Shown here: positions 1 through 11,885 of the stretch, piece by piece | How the letters are laid out: each line of letters opens with the position of its first letter | Numbering within the stretch: the stretch's first letter is position 1 | Assembly (NCBI GenBank): GCA_030696345.1 | Contig: JAUYSK010000009.1 | Span: 1 to 47,835 of the forward strand | DNA length: 47,835 bases | Source: Azonexus sp. | GTDB taxonomy: Bacteria; Pseudomonadota; Gammaproteobacteria; Burkholderiales; Rhodocyclaceae | Direction: 5' to 3' | Program-made: the position numbers and the translations under genes | The notes under the pieces: model-generated | The model's input: the letters and a program-made list of their open reading frames with translations, nothing else | Told to the model about the DNA's origin: nothing | Database searches by the model: none

Positions 1-1327
1 GATGACCCGCGACGAACTGAAAGACCTGGCTTGCCTCGGTTTTTCCGCCGATCTGGTCATGCAGTCCTTCTGTCACACGGCCGCCTATCCGAAGCTGGTT
101 GACGTCAAGACGCATCGTGAACTGCCATCCTTCATCTCGACCCGTGGCGGCGTTGCGCTGCGTCCGGGCGACGGCGTTATTCACTCCTGGCTGAACCGCC
201 TGCTGCTGCCGGATACCGTCGGTACCGGCGGTGACTCGCACACCCGTTTCCCGATCGGCATCTCCTTCCCGGCCGGTTCCGGTCTGGTCGCCTTTGCCGC
301 TGCTACCGGCGTCATGCCGCTGGATATGCCGGAATCCGTGCTGGTTCGCTTCAAGGGCAAGATGCAGGACGGTATTACGCTACGCGATCTGGTTAACGCC
401 ATTCCGCTGTACGCCATCAAGGCTGGTCTGCTGACTGTCGAGAAGAAGGGCAAGATCAACGTCTTCTCCGGTCGCATTCTCGAAATCGAAGGCCTGCCCG
501 ATCTCAAGGTCGAGCAAGCCTTTGAACTCTCCGATGCAGCCGCCGAGCGTTCCGCCGCAGCTTGTTCGGTGCGTTTGAACAAGGCGCCGATGGTTGAATA
601 CATGCGTTCGAACATCACGCTGATGAAGTGGATGATCGCCGAAGGCTATCAGGATGCCCGCACTCTGAAGCGTCGCATCACCGCCATGCAGGACTGGATC
701 GAAAACGGCGTGTTGCTGCAGCCGGATGACAATGCCCAATACGCTGCCGTCATCGAAATCGATCTGGCCGAAGTCACCGAGCCGATCCTGGCTTGCCCGA
801 ACGACCCGGATGATGTGAAGGTTCTGTCCGAAGTTGCCGGCGCCAAGATCGACGAAGTCTTCATCGGTTCCTGCATGACCAACATCGGCCACTTCCGTGC
901 CGCCGCCAAGGTTCTTGAAGGCAAGTCCGACATCCCGACCCGTCTGTGGATCGCACCGCCGACCAAGATGGATGCGCTGATCCTGACCGAAGAAGGCTAC
1001 TACGGAGTCCTCGGCAAGTCCGGAGCCCGTATGGAAATGCCGGGCTGCTCGCTGTGCATGGGTAACCAGGCGCAGATCCGCAAGGGTTCCACGGCGATCT
1101 CCACCTCCACCCGCAACTTCCCGAACCGCCTCGGCATCGACACCCAGGTTTATCTGGGTTCCGCCGAACTGGCCGCCATGTGCGCCCTGGCCGGCCGCAT
1201 CGTGACCGTTGCGGAATACATGGAGCAGATCAAGCTGGTGAACGCCAAGGCCAGTGAAGTCTATCGCTACATGAACTTCGACCAGATTCCGGAGTTTGTC
1301 GAGCAGGCAGCGACCGTCGAAATGTAA
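1..1327 (+). CDS. acnB: Aconitate hydratase B, C-terminal part (gene starts before the window)
   Basis: This is the C-terminal ~440 residues of the bifunctional aconitate hydratase 2 / 2-methylisocitrate dehydratase, a cytoplasmic [4Fe-4S] enzyme that interconverts citrate and isocitrate. The frame is open from the first base, so the N-terminal half lies upstream of the window. The catalytic core is visible, including the substrate-loop motif [11 protein letters not shown]. The three cluster cysteines are in GSCMTN (visible residue 291) and PGCSLCMGN (349 and 352). The protein ends in a short tail after the segment [11 protein letters not shown] strong intrinsic terminator follows within 40 bp, so this is the end of its transcript. 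A second, diverged and deleted copy of this 3' end lies about 4.3 kb downstream. The family assignment is secure; only the start is missing. Confidence 0.97.
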   Translation, partial: MTRDELKDLACLGFSADLVMQSFCHTAAYPKLVDVKTHRELPSFISTRGGVALRPGDGVIHSWLNRLLLPDTVGTGGDSHTRFPIGISFPAGSGLVAFAAATGVMPLDMPESVLVRFKGKMQDGITLRDLVNAIPLYAIKAGLLTVEKKGKINVFSGRILEIEGLPDLKVEQAFELSDAAAERSAAACSVRLNKAPMVEYMRSNITLMKWMIAEGYQDARTLKRRITAMQDWIENGVLLQPDDNAQYAAVIEIDLAEVTEPILACPNDPDDVKVLSEVAGAKIDEVFIGSCMTNIGHFRAAAKVLEGKSDIPTRLWIAPPTKMDALILTEEGYYGVLGKSGARMEMPGCSLCMGNQAQIRKGSTAISTSTRNFPNRLGIDTQVYLGSAELAAMCALAGRIVTVAEYMEQIKLVNAKASEVYRYMNFDQIPEFVEQAATVEM

Positions 1328-1361
1328 ATTTCAAATTTGGCCGGTTTTTCCGGTTGACCGT

Positions 1362-1398
1362 AAAAGCCCCCGTCGGGAAACCGGCGGGGGCTTTTTTT
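1362..1398 (+). terminator. Intrinsic terminator of acnB
   Basis: A GC-rich hairpin (left arm AGCCCCCG, right arm CGGGGGCT with further pairing inside and a GAAA-type loop) is followed by seven T residues. A related hairpin follows the acnB fragment near 6013. Confidence 0.93.
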
Positions 1399-1553
1399 GC
1401 GGGATTGGTGGGCCACATCCGTGAGGCACACCAGCGGCGATGGTTCGGTACGCCGCGATTTGCACAAAGGACGGTATATACAGTTATTTGTCCCGATCCC
1501 CCGATCAGGGTGCTCATGCCTGCCGACGCCGTCGCGTGAGCCGCTTCGCGCAT

Positions 1554-2143
1554 CCCACCTATCATCGTCGCCAGCCTCAACGCACCGTGCTTTACCGCGC
1601 CGTGCAGTCTCACCGGCTACCTGGCTCAAACTGGCGCAGGATGAATCGGGCCGTTCGGCGCCGGCTCATGTCGAACGGGAATTTCGCCGCTACATCGAAT
1701 GCGGCATTCTCGCCCACGGATTACGGGCCGCCTGTTCAGGGGCTCAAGGCAGAACGGCACGCATCGGTGCCGTCGCCTTCATCCACCGCTTTGGTTCACT
1801 GCTCAATCCGCATGTGCATTTTCACTGCGTGGTGGTTGACGGGGTATTTGAGTCCGCCACGGGGGGGGCAATTACCGGTGCGCTTTCACGAAATGCCGGC
1901 CCTTGATGCGCAACAACTGGCCGACATCCAGTGCAACATCTGCCGCCGTCTGTTGCGCGTACTCATCCTCGAACCCCAGGTCGCAGAGCACTACTATTGG
2001 CGCGCATCTAAGAAGCGCTCCCGCTGGTCTGCCCGAAGTGCACCGTGCGGATCATCGCCTTCATCAACGAATGTCCGGTGATTCGCGAAATTCCCGGTCA
2101 CCTGAGCGAGCCGATCTCAGCGCCGCATCTGGCACCGGCGCAG
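1554..2143 (+). pseudogene. Decayed IS91-family (Y2 rolling-circle) transposase
   Basis: Pieces of an IS91-type transposase appear in order but in three frames. An N-terminal piece ([16 protein letters not shown]) starts near 1554. It shifts frame near 1610 into [19 protein letters not shown]. The zinc-finger region is then missing, and the HUH-type segment [19 protein letters not shown] follows near 1785. The frame changes again near 1870 ([17 protein letters not shown]). After another large internal loss, the C-terminal piece (CPKCTVRIIAFINECPVIRE) occupies 2012-2143. A full transposase is about 400-500 residues; less than half remains, so it cannot be active. The family is recognised from memory of conserved motifs. 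The 155 bp between the acnB terminator and this remnant hold nothing I recognise. It directly precedes a sensor kinase gene. Confidence 0.75.
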
Positions 2144-2255
2144 CGATGCTTACCTTAGGGGCGTTGAATTTCCATTCCTTTCTCCCCAAAACCTGGCTTT
2201 TCATATAACCTTGGTAATAGTTGTCGTCACTGCTTCGCAAGAGTGGAGTTTGGCC

Positions 2256-5192
<2,937 letters not shown>

Positions 5193-5291
5193 CGGCAGGT
5201 TCCGGTTCGGTCGGTCGATTCGTCTTGGCGAGGTGCGCAGCGCGGTGTCTACGGCGCCGTCCCACAAGGGGATACCGCTTCGCGCAACTCT

Positions 5292-5480
5292 TCAAGCCTT
5301 TCCGAAACGCGCCCTGAGACCGGCCTCCGTGTCGTTGGCGCCGCGCACCCGCCGGAAGGTGCCGTCCTTGTCGGCGCGTTCCTCCAGCACCTCACAGCTG
5401 GCGAAGATCTCGCCGCGACGCTGCTGGGCCGACCAGGGCAGGAAGAGTTCGGCTTCGACCTGGCACGACTCCCAATCCCG
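5292..5480 (-). pseudogene. Fragment resembling the C-terminus of an HflX-type GTPase
   Basis: On the minus strand an open frame with the segments AELFLPWSAQQRRGEIFAS and CEVLEERADKDGTFRRVRG ends at a TGA (5294-5292). It resembles, from memory, the C-terminal tail of HflX GTPases. The GTPase domain is absent and no start is visible. It is a gene 3' end stranded in the debris field between the first kinase and the second acnB end. The HflX assignment is tentative; another protein with a similar tail is possible. The flanks of this fragment (5193-5291 and 5481-5567) hold nothing recognisable. Confidence 0.35.
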
Positions 5481-5567
5481 ACCCGTCCCACCACGACTGA
5501 CTCTCCACCGGCTCTATGACAATGCCAGTCGACACGGCTACAGGGGGTCGGTCGGGTCGGCGGCGCG

Positions 5568-5630
5568 CTACTTCATGCCCATGCAGTTGGCGTAGTAGCT
5601 GACGGTGGCTGGCCAGTCGGAGAAGATGCC
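5568..5630 (-). pseudogene. Short C-terminal gene fragment, possibly glycerophosphodiester phosphodiesterase
   Basis: Twenty codons plus a stop on the minus strand read [20 protein letters not shown]. The G-[IL]-[FI]-[ST]-D-[FWY]-P pattern is typical of the end of GDPD-family proteins, but the piece is too short for a firm call. It abuts the acnB-like sequence with no spacer: the junction is at 5630/5631. Confidence 0.25.
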
Positions 5631-5975
5631 AAGGCTGGTCTGCTGACCGTCGAGAAGAAGGGCAAGATCAACGTCTGTTCCGGCAAGGTTCTGGAAATCG
5701 AAGGTTTGCCGAATCTCAAGGTTGAGCAAGCATTCGAGCTCTCCGACGCTGCCGCCGAGCGTTCTGCTGCTGCCTGTGCTGTCACCCTGAACAAGGAACC
5801 GATGGTCGAGTACAGGCGTTCGAACATCACCCTGATGAAGTGGATGATCATCACGGTTGCGGAATACATGGAGCAGATCAAGCTGGTCAATGCCAAGTCT
5901 GCTGAAGTGTATCGCTACATGAACTTCGACCAGATTCCGGCGTTCGTTGAACAGGCTGCTACGGTCGAGATGTAA
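5631..5975 (+). pseudogene. Second, internally deleted acnB 3' end
   Basis: Bases 5631-5849 align without gaps to acnB 419-637, and 5850-5975 align to acnB 1202-1327. The intervening 564 bp (188 codons, including all three cluster cysteines) are missing. The deletion is in frame, so the reading frame stays open to the same terminal residues (QAATVEM). Many synonymous and several amino-acid differences separate it from the intact copy (for example [10 protein letters not shown] against [10 protein letters not shown]). It therefore derives from a diverged acnB rather than a fresh tandem duplication. Without the cluster ligands it cannot be an active aconitase. It ends in its own acnB-type terminator. 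Confidence 0.88.
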
Positions 5976-6012
5976 TTAGCGAAAATCGGCCGGTTTTTCC
6001 GGTTGACCGTAG

Positions 6013-6057
6013 CAATTAAAAAGCCCCGTTGGGAAACCGGCGGTGGCTTTTTAATTG
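6013..6057 (+). terminator. Terminator-like hairpin behind the acnB fragment
   Basis: A long stem built from CAATTAAAAAGCC and GGCTTTTTAATTG, with GGGAAACC in the loop region. It is homologous in position and in loop sequence to the terminator after the intact acnB, with a weaker GC core. Confidence 0.75.
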
Positions 6058-6080
6058 GGTTCAATCTTCCTTGCTCGTAA

Positions 6081-6126
6081 CAGAAAGTTCAAGGCCGGCC
6101 AAATTCGGCCGGCCTTGAACTTTCTG
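6081..6126. repeat. Perfect 20-bp inverted repeat with 6-nt loop
   Basis: The left arm CAGAAAGTTCAAGGCCGGCC (6081-6100) is the exact reverse complement of 6107-6126, with AAATTC between them. Outside it, CGTAAC (6076-6081) and GTTACG (6134-6139) are also complementary. No T-run follows on either strand, so it is not a classical terminator. It lies in the 385-bp gap between the acnB fragment and the second kinase. The rest of that gap (6140-6359) holds only the kinase leader. Confidence 0.9.
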
Positions 6127-6359
6127 GAAGTGGTTACGCTTGGACGAGTGCGATTTCCGGGTGAATTTTCTCGTTGTTCTCGTTTGGCATGGAGCGAAAA
6201 GCGCGATGATACTTATCTTGGTAGCGTTGAACTTCCTATCCTTAGAATCATTCAGCTGACATGTATACGCCCGGTAGGGATATCTCGTAACATTGCTTCT
6301 GGAAAAGAAAAATCAATTCGTCGCCAGGACAGCGTAGGCATTCACGAACGGGAGAAAGA

Positions 6360-9300
6360 ATGCTGCGGGATGGTTTCTTCAACAATCCGGGGTTTGCCAA
6401 CAGTCTGGTACTGCGTATCGGCCTGCTTATCCTGCTTTCGCTCGCTGTCTTCGCGTTCAGCTTATATACGCTGATCGGTCGGCCCACTGTCGACCGGCTG
6501 GCCGAATCCCAGATGCGGCTCGCCGCTGAACAGCTCGAAGCCCGCGTCACCCGTCTTTTCAAGACCGTTGAAGTAACCCTGCGCAGCAGCCACGGCTGGG
6601 GCGTCAATGGCGATATTGATCAGACGCAACTGCTGCGTTTCAACGAATTCTTCTTCCCCATCATCGCCAACCATGGCGAAATCACTTCGGTTATTTTCGC
6701 CCACGAATCGGGTCGTGAAATTCTGCTCCTGATGACTGACGACGGCCAGTGGATCAACCGCATCAGCAATCCGGCCGAATGGGGAAACCAGACCTACTGG
6801 ATCACCTGGGACAAGAACCGCCAGATCGAAAACGTCGAAATGCGCGAACGCAACTACGACGCCCGCAAACGCCCGTGGTTCAAGGGGGTCATGACGCAGA
6901 CCGACCCCCGGGCGGTGTACTGGACCGAGCCATATATCTTCTTCACCACCAAGGAACCCGGCATCACGGCCGCCATGCGCTGGACAGCTAGCGACGGCTC
7001 GACCTACGTCATCGCCCATGACGTCCGCCTCATCGACATTGCCGAATTCACCACCCACATGACTTTCGGCTCGCAGGGCAAGGCGGCGCTTTTCCTGAAA
7101 GAAGGCAAGCTCATCGCGCCGCCGCGCGATGCCCGTTTCAACGACCGCCAAGCCATCAATCAGGCCCTGCTCAAAACATCCGAAGAGCTCGGTCTGCCCG
7201 AATTCGCCGAGGCATTTCATCGCTGGCAGGCGATGCCAGCGGCCACCCACGGTGTTCAGCGCTTTGATCGCCCGGATGGGCAGTGGGTCAGCCTGTTCCG
7301 CCCGCTCGAAGGCAACGCCAGCGGCATCGTGCTCAGCGTTATCGCCCCGGAAAACGATTTCGTCCCGATTTCCCGCGAGGATCTGCTGCTCCTCGCCCTC
7401 ATCACTCTCTCGGCGTTGGCGCTGGGCATGGCCGTCGCCATCCACATCGCCCGCCGCTTTGGCGTGCCGCTGCATGCGCTGGCCAAAGAAAGCGCCCGCA
7501 TCGGCCGGCTGGAACTCGACCAGCCCGTTACCACCGCGGCCCCCTGGCGCGAAGTCACCCGGCTTGCCGCAGCCCTCGAAGGCATGCGTGAGCACCTGCG
7601 CAGCGCCCGCCAGGCGCAGGAGGACGCCCAGATCCAACTGGAACTGAAAGTCGCCAAACGTACCCAGGCTTTACGCCAGAGCCAGGACATCCTGCAAAAA
7701 CGCGAAGCCTTCTTCCGTGCGATTTTCGACAACGCCGCGGTCGGCATCGTCAGCCTCAGCCCCGAGCATCGGCCAACGCTGGTCAATCCGGCCTTTGCCC
7801 GCTTCGTCGGTCAGCCCATCGATGCCCTGTTGGCGCACCCCGAAGACATTGTCCTGCCGGCAGAAATTCAGGCCCGGATGAACGAGGTTCTGCCGCAGAT
7901 TGCGTCCGGACAAAACACGGGCCTTCGTCATGAATTCAAATTCGTCGATGCGCATGGCAAAACCTGCTGGGGCGACGTCCAGATAGCCCCGATCCGCGAC
8001 GAGGACGGGAAGCTCGACTCGCTGCTCATTACCGTCCTCGATGTCAGCGACCGCCGCGAAATCGAAGGCGAGCTGATCCGCCAGTTCACCTTCATGCAGG
8101 CCCTGATCGACACCATTCCCAACGCCATTTTCTACAAGGGCGAGCACACCCGTTTCCTCGGTTGCAACCGGGCTTACGAGGTATTTTTTGGCATTGACCG
8201 TCAGCAGTTGATCGGCAAGCGGGTGCTCGATCTCGACTATTTGCCGGAAGAAGCGCGGTTAGCCTATCAGGCCGAAGACGAAAGGCTGATTGCCGAGTGC
8301 GGCTGGACGACGCGCGAAGTGCAAATGACCAACGCCAACGGGGAAGTACGTGACACCCTCTACTCGATCAGCGGCTTTCTCTCGCCCGACGGCACACCGG
8401 GCGGCCTGATCGGCATCATTGTCGACATCTCTCCGCTCAAGGAAGCCAATCGCATCGCCCAAAAAGCCAAGGCCGCCGCCGAATCGGCTGCCGCCGCCAA
8501 GGCCGACTTCCTGGCCAACATGAGTCACGAAATCCGTACGCCAATGAATGCCATCATCGGCATGACCCACCTCGCCTTGCAGACCGACCTCACTTCGCGC
8601 CAGAAAAACTACCTGAGCAAGGTCGACAATGCCGCCAAGGGGCTGCTCGGCATCATCAACGACATTCTTGACCTGTCGAAGATCGAGGCCGGCATGATGC
8701 ATTTCGAGCAGGCCTCCTTCAGCCTCGACGCCAGCCTGCGCCACCTCGGCGACCTGTGCGCGCAGAAAGCCCGCGAACGCGGTCTGGAACTGCTCTACGA
8801 CGTCGGTGCCGACGTTCCCGATCGCCTGATTGGCGATTCGCTCCGCCTTGGCCAGGTCCTGCTCAATCTGGTCGGCAATGCCATCAAATTTACCGAGGCC
8901 GGCGAAGTCACGGTGGTCGTTCACCGGCTGGCAGGCAGTGACAGCTCGGTCGAACTGGGCTTCGAAGTCCGCGATACCGGCATCGGCATGAGCCCCGATC
9001 AGCAGGCGCAACTGTTCTCCGCCTTCACCCAGGCCGACACCTCGACGACCCGGAAATACGGCGGTACCGGACTCGGCCTGTCGATCTGCAAGCGCATTGT
9101 CGACCTGCAGGGCGGCAGCATCGACGTCACCAGCCGGCTGGGCGCCGGCAGTTGCTTCAATTTCCGCCTCGGTTTCGGGCTGGCCGTCGGTGACGACGCG
9201 ATGCCGCGCCGCATCGGGCTGCCCGACGATCTGCGCGCCCTGGTCGTCGATGACAGCCCCGGTGCCTGCGAAGTGTTCACGCAGATGCTGACGGCGCTGG

Positions 9301-10670
9301 GCATCGCCTGCCATGCCGTAGCCAGCGGCAGCGCGGCGCTGATTGAACTTGCCGCCGCCAGCCAGAGTGGCCAGCCTTACGGACTGCTCATCATCGACTG
9401 GAAAATGCCGGGCATGGATGGGGTCGAACTGGTCAGCCAGATCGGTCAGTCTGTGCCGCCTGACAAGGCGGCCATCGTGATGACCACCGCTTTCGACCAC
9501 GATGAGTTGCAAGCAGCGCTTGGCAGCCTTGAAGTCGGCGCCATCCTGAGCAAGCCGGCCACCCCCTCATCGCTGTTCGACAGCATCATGGTCGCGCTGC
9601 ATCGCGACACCGCCCTGGCCGCCGTCCCGCCGGTGACGCCGGCCAACCTGTCCCGCCAGTTCTCGGGCCGGCGCGTGCTGCTCGTTGAAGACAACGAGGT
9701 CAATCGCGAACTGGCGCAGGAAATGTTGAGCAATATCGGACTGACCGTCGATACGGCCGGAAATGGCCAGCAAGCCGTCGATGCCGTGCAGCGTACCGCT
9801 TATGAACTGGTCCTGATGGATTGCCAGATGCCGGTCATGGACGGCTACGTGGCCACCGCCATGATTCGCGATGAACTGAAAATGCGTCATCTGCCCATCG
9901 TCGCCATGACCGCCAACGCGCTGGCCAGCGACCGTGAGCGCTGCCTGACGGCGGGCATGAACGACCATATTCCCAAGCCCATCGACGTCGCCGTCCTTCA
10001 CGCCACGCTGGCCCACTGGCTCAGATCTGGCGAAGGCGAAGGCCTGCTGCCGACCACCGTCATTCCGGCACGTGTCGGCCCGGCGCCAGATATCGACACA
10101 GCCGGCGCGCTGGCGCGGATGGGCGGAAATCGAAGCATGTACGACCGGCTGCTTGTCCGCTTCGGCGAAAATCAGGGCGACGTGGTGGACCGGCTGCAAG
10201 CCGACCGGCAACAGGGCGACAGCACCGCCATGATCCTGCGCGCCCATACCTTGCGTGGCCTGGCCGGGAATATTGGCGCCGTCACCCTGGCCCATCTGGC
10301 CGGTGAAATGGAAGAGAAGCTCAGAAAAGGAACGCCGGTCGACGACGAGGGTATCGACACGCTGCTGGCCCAACTGGGCGCGGCGCTACCGACGGCCCTG
10401 GCCATTTCGGCGACCTTCCTGGAAGCTGAGCCAGCGATCATGCCCGCTCCCGTTCCCGAAGTGATGGCCAGTGCGCTTTTCAAGCTGCGCCAGCTTCTGG
10501 ACAGTGACGATGCCGCAGCCGTCCACCATTTCGAGGAAATAGCCGCCAGGCTTCGTCAGCGATGCGACCCGCAACTGGTCGAGCAACTGGCCCGCCAGAT
10601 CGGCCAATACAATTTCGAAGAAGCAGCAGCCACCCTGCAGCAACTCGCCCCGCACCCGGGCAACCCTTGA
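6360..10670 (+). CDS. Large hybrid histidine kinase (Cache-HAMP-PAS-PAS-HisKA-HATPase-REC-REC-HPt)
   Basis: A 1436-residue BarA/RpfC-type inner-membrane phosphorelay kinase. TM1 is at ~15-39, the periplasmic Cache-type sensor at ~45-330, TM2 at ~340-362 and HAMP at ~363-415. A coiled coil is followed by PAS domains at ~452-565 and ~575-690. HisKA has His723 ([11 protein letters not shown]), and the HATPase carries NAIKFTEAG, DTGIGM and GGTGLGLSI. Two receivers follow, with Asp1013 (IIDWKMPGMDG) and Asp1154 (LMDCQMPVMDG). The HPt domain has His1296 (ILRAHTLRGLAG). About 95 further C-terminal residues are helical and have no assigned domain. The start at 6360 is supported by GGGAGAAAG just upstream. 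All relay steps (H-D-H) are present in one protein, so its natural partner is a receiver-bearing protein, and one is encoded 24 bp downstream. The ligand is unknown. Confidence 0.95.
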   Translation: MLRDGFFNNPGFANSLVLRIGLLILLSLAVFAFSLYTLIGRPTVDRLAESQMRLAAEQLEARVTRLFKTVEVTLRSSHGWGVNGDIDQTQLLRFNEFFFPIIANHGEITSVIFAHESGREILLLMTDDGQWINRISNPAEWGNQTYWITWDKNRQIENVEMRERNYDARKRPWFKGVMTQTDPRAVYWTEPYIFFTTKEPGITAAMRWTASDGSTYVIAHDVRLIDIAEFTTHMTFGSQGKAALFLKEGKLIAPPRDARFNDRQAINQALLKTSEELGLPEFAEAFHRWQAMPAATHGVQRFDRPDGQWVSLFRPLEGNASGIVLSVIAPENDFVPISREDLLLLALITLSALALGMAVAIHIARRFGVPLHALAKESARIGRLELDQPVTTAAPWREVTRLAAALEGMREHLRSARQAQEDAQIQLELKVAKRTQALRQSQDILQKREAFFRAIFDNAAVGIVSLSPEHRPTLVNPAFARFVGQPIDALLAHPEDIVLPAEIQARMNEVLPQIASGQNTGLRHEFKFVDAHGKTCWGDVQIAPIRDEDGKLDSLLITVLDVSDRREIEGELIRQFTFMQALIDTIPNAIFYKGEHTRFLGCNRAYEVFFGIDRQQLIGKRVLDLDYLPEEARLAYQAEDERLIAECGWTTREVQMTNANGEVRDTLYSISGFLSPDGTPGGLIGIIVDISPLKEANRIAQKAKAAAESAAAAKADFLANMSHEIRTPMNAIIGMTHLALQTDLTSRQKNYLSKVDNAAKGLLGIINDILDLSKIEAGMMHFEQASFSLDASLRHLGDLCAQKARERGLELLYDVGADVPDRLIGDSLRLGQVLLNLVGNAIKFTEAGEVTVVVHRLAGSDSSVELGFEVRDTGIGMSPDQQAQLFSAFTQADTSTTRKYGGTGLGLSICKRIVDLQGGSIDVTSRLGAGSCFNFRLGFGLAVGDDAMPRRIGLPDDLRALVVDDSPGACEVFTQMLTALGIACHAVASGSAALIELAAASQSGQPYGLLIIDWKMPGMDGVELVSQIGQSVPPDKAAIVMTTAFDHDELQAALGSLEVGAILSKPATPSSLFDSIMVALHRDTALAAVPPVTPANLSRQFSGRRVLLVEDNEVNRELAQEMLSNIGLTVDTAGNGQQAVDAVQRTAYELVLMDCQMPVMDGYVATAMIRDELKMRHLPIVAMTANALASDRERCLTAGMNDHIPKPIDVAVLHATLAHWLRSGEGEGLLPTTVIPARVGPAPDIDTAGALARMGGNRSMYDRLLVRFGENQGDVVDRLQADRQQGDSTAMILRAHTLRGLAGNIGAVTLAHLAGEMEEKLRKGTPVDDEGIDTLLAQLGAALPTALAISATFLEAEPAIMPAPVPEVMASALFKLRQLLDSDDAAAVHHFEEIAARLRQRCDPQLVEQLARQIGQYNFEEAAATLQQLAPHPGNP

Positions 10671-10694
10671 GTCAATCGCGAGAACCCACAGCTC

Positions 10695-11828
10695 ATGTCC
10701 ACACTGCTCCCCAAACAATGCATCCTGGTCGTCGACGATAGCCCGGAAAATATCGATCTGCTCAGCGAAGTGCTGCGTGGCGACTATCGAATCCGTATCG
10801 CCACCTCGGGCGAGAAGGCGCTCAAGATCGTCTATTCCGACGAGCCGCCCGACTTGATCCTGCTTGACATCATGATGCCCGGCCTGAGTGGCCTGGAAAT
10901 CTGCCGACGCCTCAAATCCAACCCCGACCGCCGGCGTATTCCGATCATTTTCGTCACCGCCATGACCAGCACCGAGGACGAACAGTGCGGCCTGGAAACC
11001 GGCGCCGTCGATTACATCACCAAGCCGATCAGCCCGCCCATCGTCAAAGCGCGCGTCCGTGCCCATCTTGCGCTTTATGACCAGTCACGCGAGCTCGAAC
11101 GCATGGTCCGCCAGCGCACCCACGAGCTACTGACGACGCGCCAGCAGATCATCCGTCGTCTTGGCCGGGCCGCCGAGTTCAAGGACAACGAGACCGGTAA
11201 CCACGTGCTGCGCATGAGCCACTATGCCCGCATTATTGCCGTTGCCCATGGCCTCGGCCACGAAGCGGCCGACATCATCTTCAATACGGCATTGATGCAC
11301 GACATCGGCAAGATCGGCATCCCTGACGCAATCCTGCTCAAGCCGGGGAAACTCGATGCCGGCGAATGGGAGATCATGCATCAGCATCCGTTCATGGGCG
11401 CCGAAATCATCGGCAAACACGACAACGAGCTTCTGGAAACCTCCCGCATCATCGCCCTGACCCACCATGAAAAGTGGGACGGTAGCGGCTATCCGCAACG
11501 ATTGAAGGGCGAGGAAATCCCGCTCGAAGGCCGCATTGTCGCTATCGCTGACGTCTTCGATGCCCTCGTCTCGGTCCGTCCGTACAAAGGAGCGGTGCCG
11601 ATTGATCAGGCGCTGCAATATCTTTACGAGCAGTCCGGGCGACATTTCGACCCAACCTTGATCGACGCTTTCCGGCGCGCCCTGCCGGAAATTCTCCGCA
11701 TCAAGGAAATCTACGCCGACGAACACGGTGCCCTCACAGATCTGGAGTTCCAGATCAACGAAATTTTTCACCACAAGGACAATCTCGAAGCGTACCCGGC
11801 GATGTTGGTCAACCCCGAAAAGGGCTGA
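10695..11828 (+). CDS. Response regulator with HD-GYP cyclic-di-GMP phosphodiesterase domain (RpfG-like)
   Basis: A 377-residue cytoplasmic regulator. The N-terminal receiver (residues ~8-125) has acidic residues in VVDDSPEN, phospho-acceptor Asp58 (LLDIMMPGLSG) and the KPI lysine. After a short helix, the HD-GYP domain (~150-340) keeps the HD pair at 202-203 (LMHDIGKIGIPD) and the GYP signature at 265-267 (DGSGYPQ). It should therefore hydrolyse cyclic-di-GMP, as the family does. It starts 24 bp after the hybrid kinase on the same strand, with no terminator between, so the two are very likely co-transcribed and form a cognate pair. The ribosome-binding site is weak. No DNA-binding domain is present. 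Confidence 0.95.
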   Translation: MSTLLPKQCILVVDDSPENIDLLSEVLRGDYRIRIATSGEKALKIVYSDEPPDLILLDIMMPGLSGLEICRRLKSNPDRRRIPIIFVTAMTSTEDEQCGLETGAVDYITKPISPPIVKARVRAHLALYDQSRELERMVRQRTHELLTTRQQIIRRLGRAAEFKDNETGNHVLRMSHYARIIAVAHGLGHEAADIIFNTALMHDIGKIGIPDAILLKPGKLDAGEWEIMHQHPFMGAEIIGKHDNELLETSRIIALTHHEKWDGSGYPQRLKGEEIPLEGRIVAIADVFDALVSVRPYKGAVPIDQALQYLYEQSGRHFDPTLIDAFRRALPEILRIKEIYADEHGALTDLEFQINEIFHHKDNLEAYPAMLVNPEKG

Positions 11829-11855
11829 GCGAAGCCGACTGCCTGCTGATAACCG

Positions 11856-11885
11856 CCTGTCGGGAAAACGGCAGGGCGTTTTCGT
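11856..11885 (+). terminator. Probable terminator after the HD-GYP gene
   Basis: A 7-bp stem (CCTGTCG / CGGCAGG) with GGAAAA loop is followed by GCGTTTTCG. The U-tract is short, so the strength is uncertain. Confidence 0.55.

Noticed and set aside
5249..5494. An 81-codon minus-strand frame in the debris field
   Set aside because: Another minus-strand frame in the same DNA gives the HflX-like tail; this one is Arg/Ser/Pro-rich shadow sequence.
8259..9512. A 417-codon open frame antisense to the large hybrid kinase
   Set aside because: It lies wholly within conserved kinase and receiver domains and reads as low-complexity Ala/Gly/Asp sequence.
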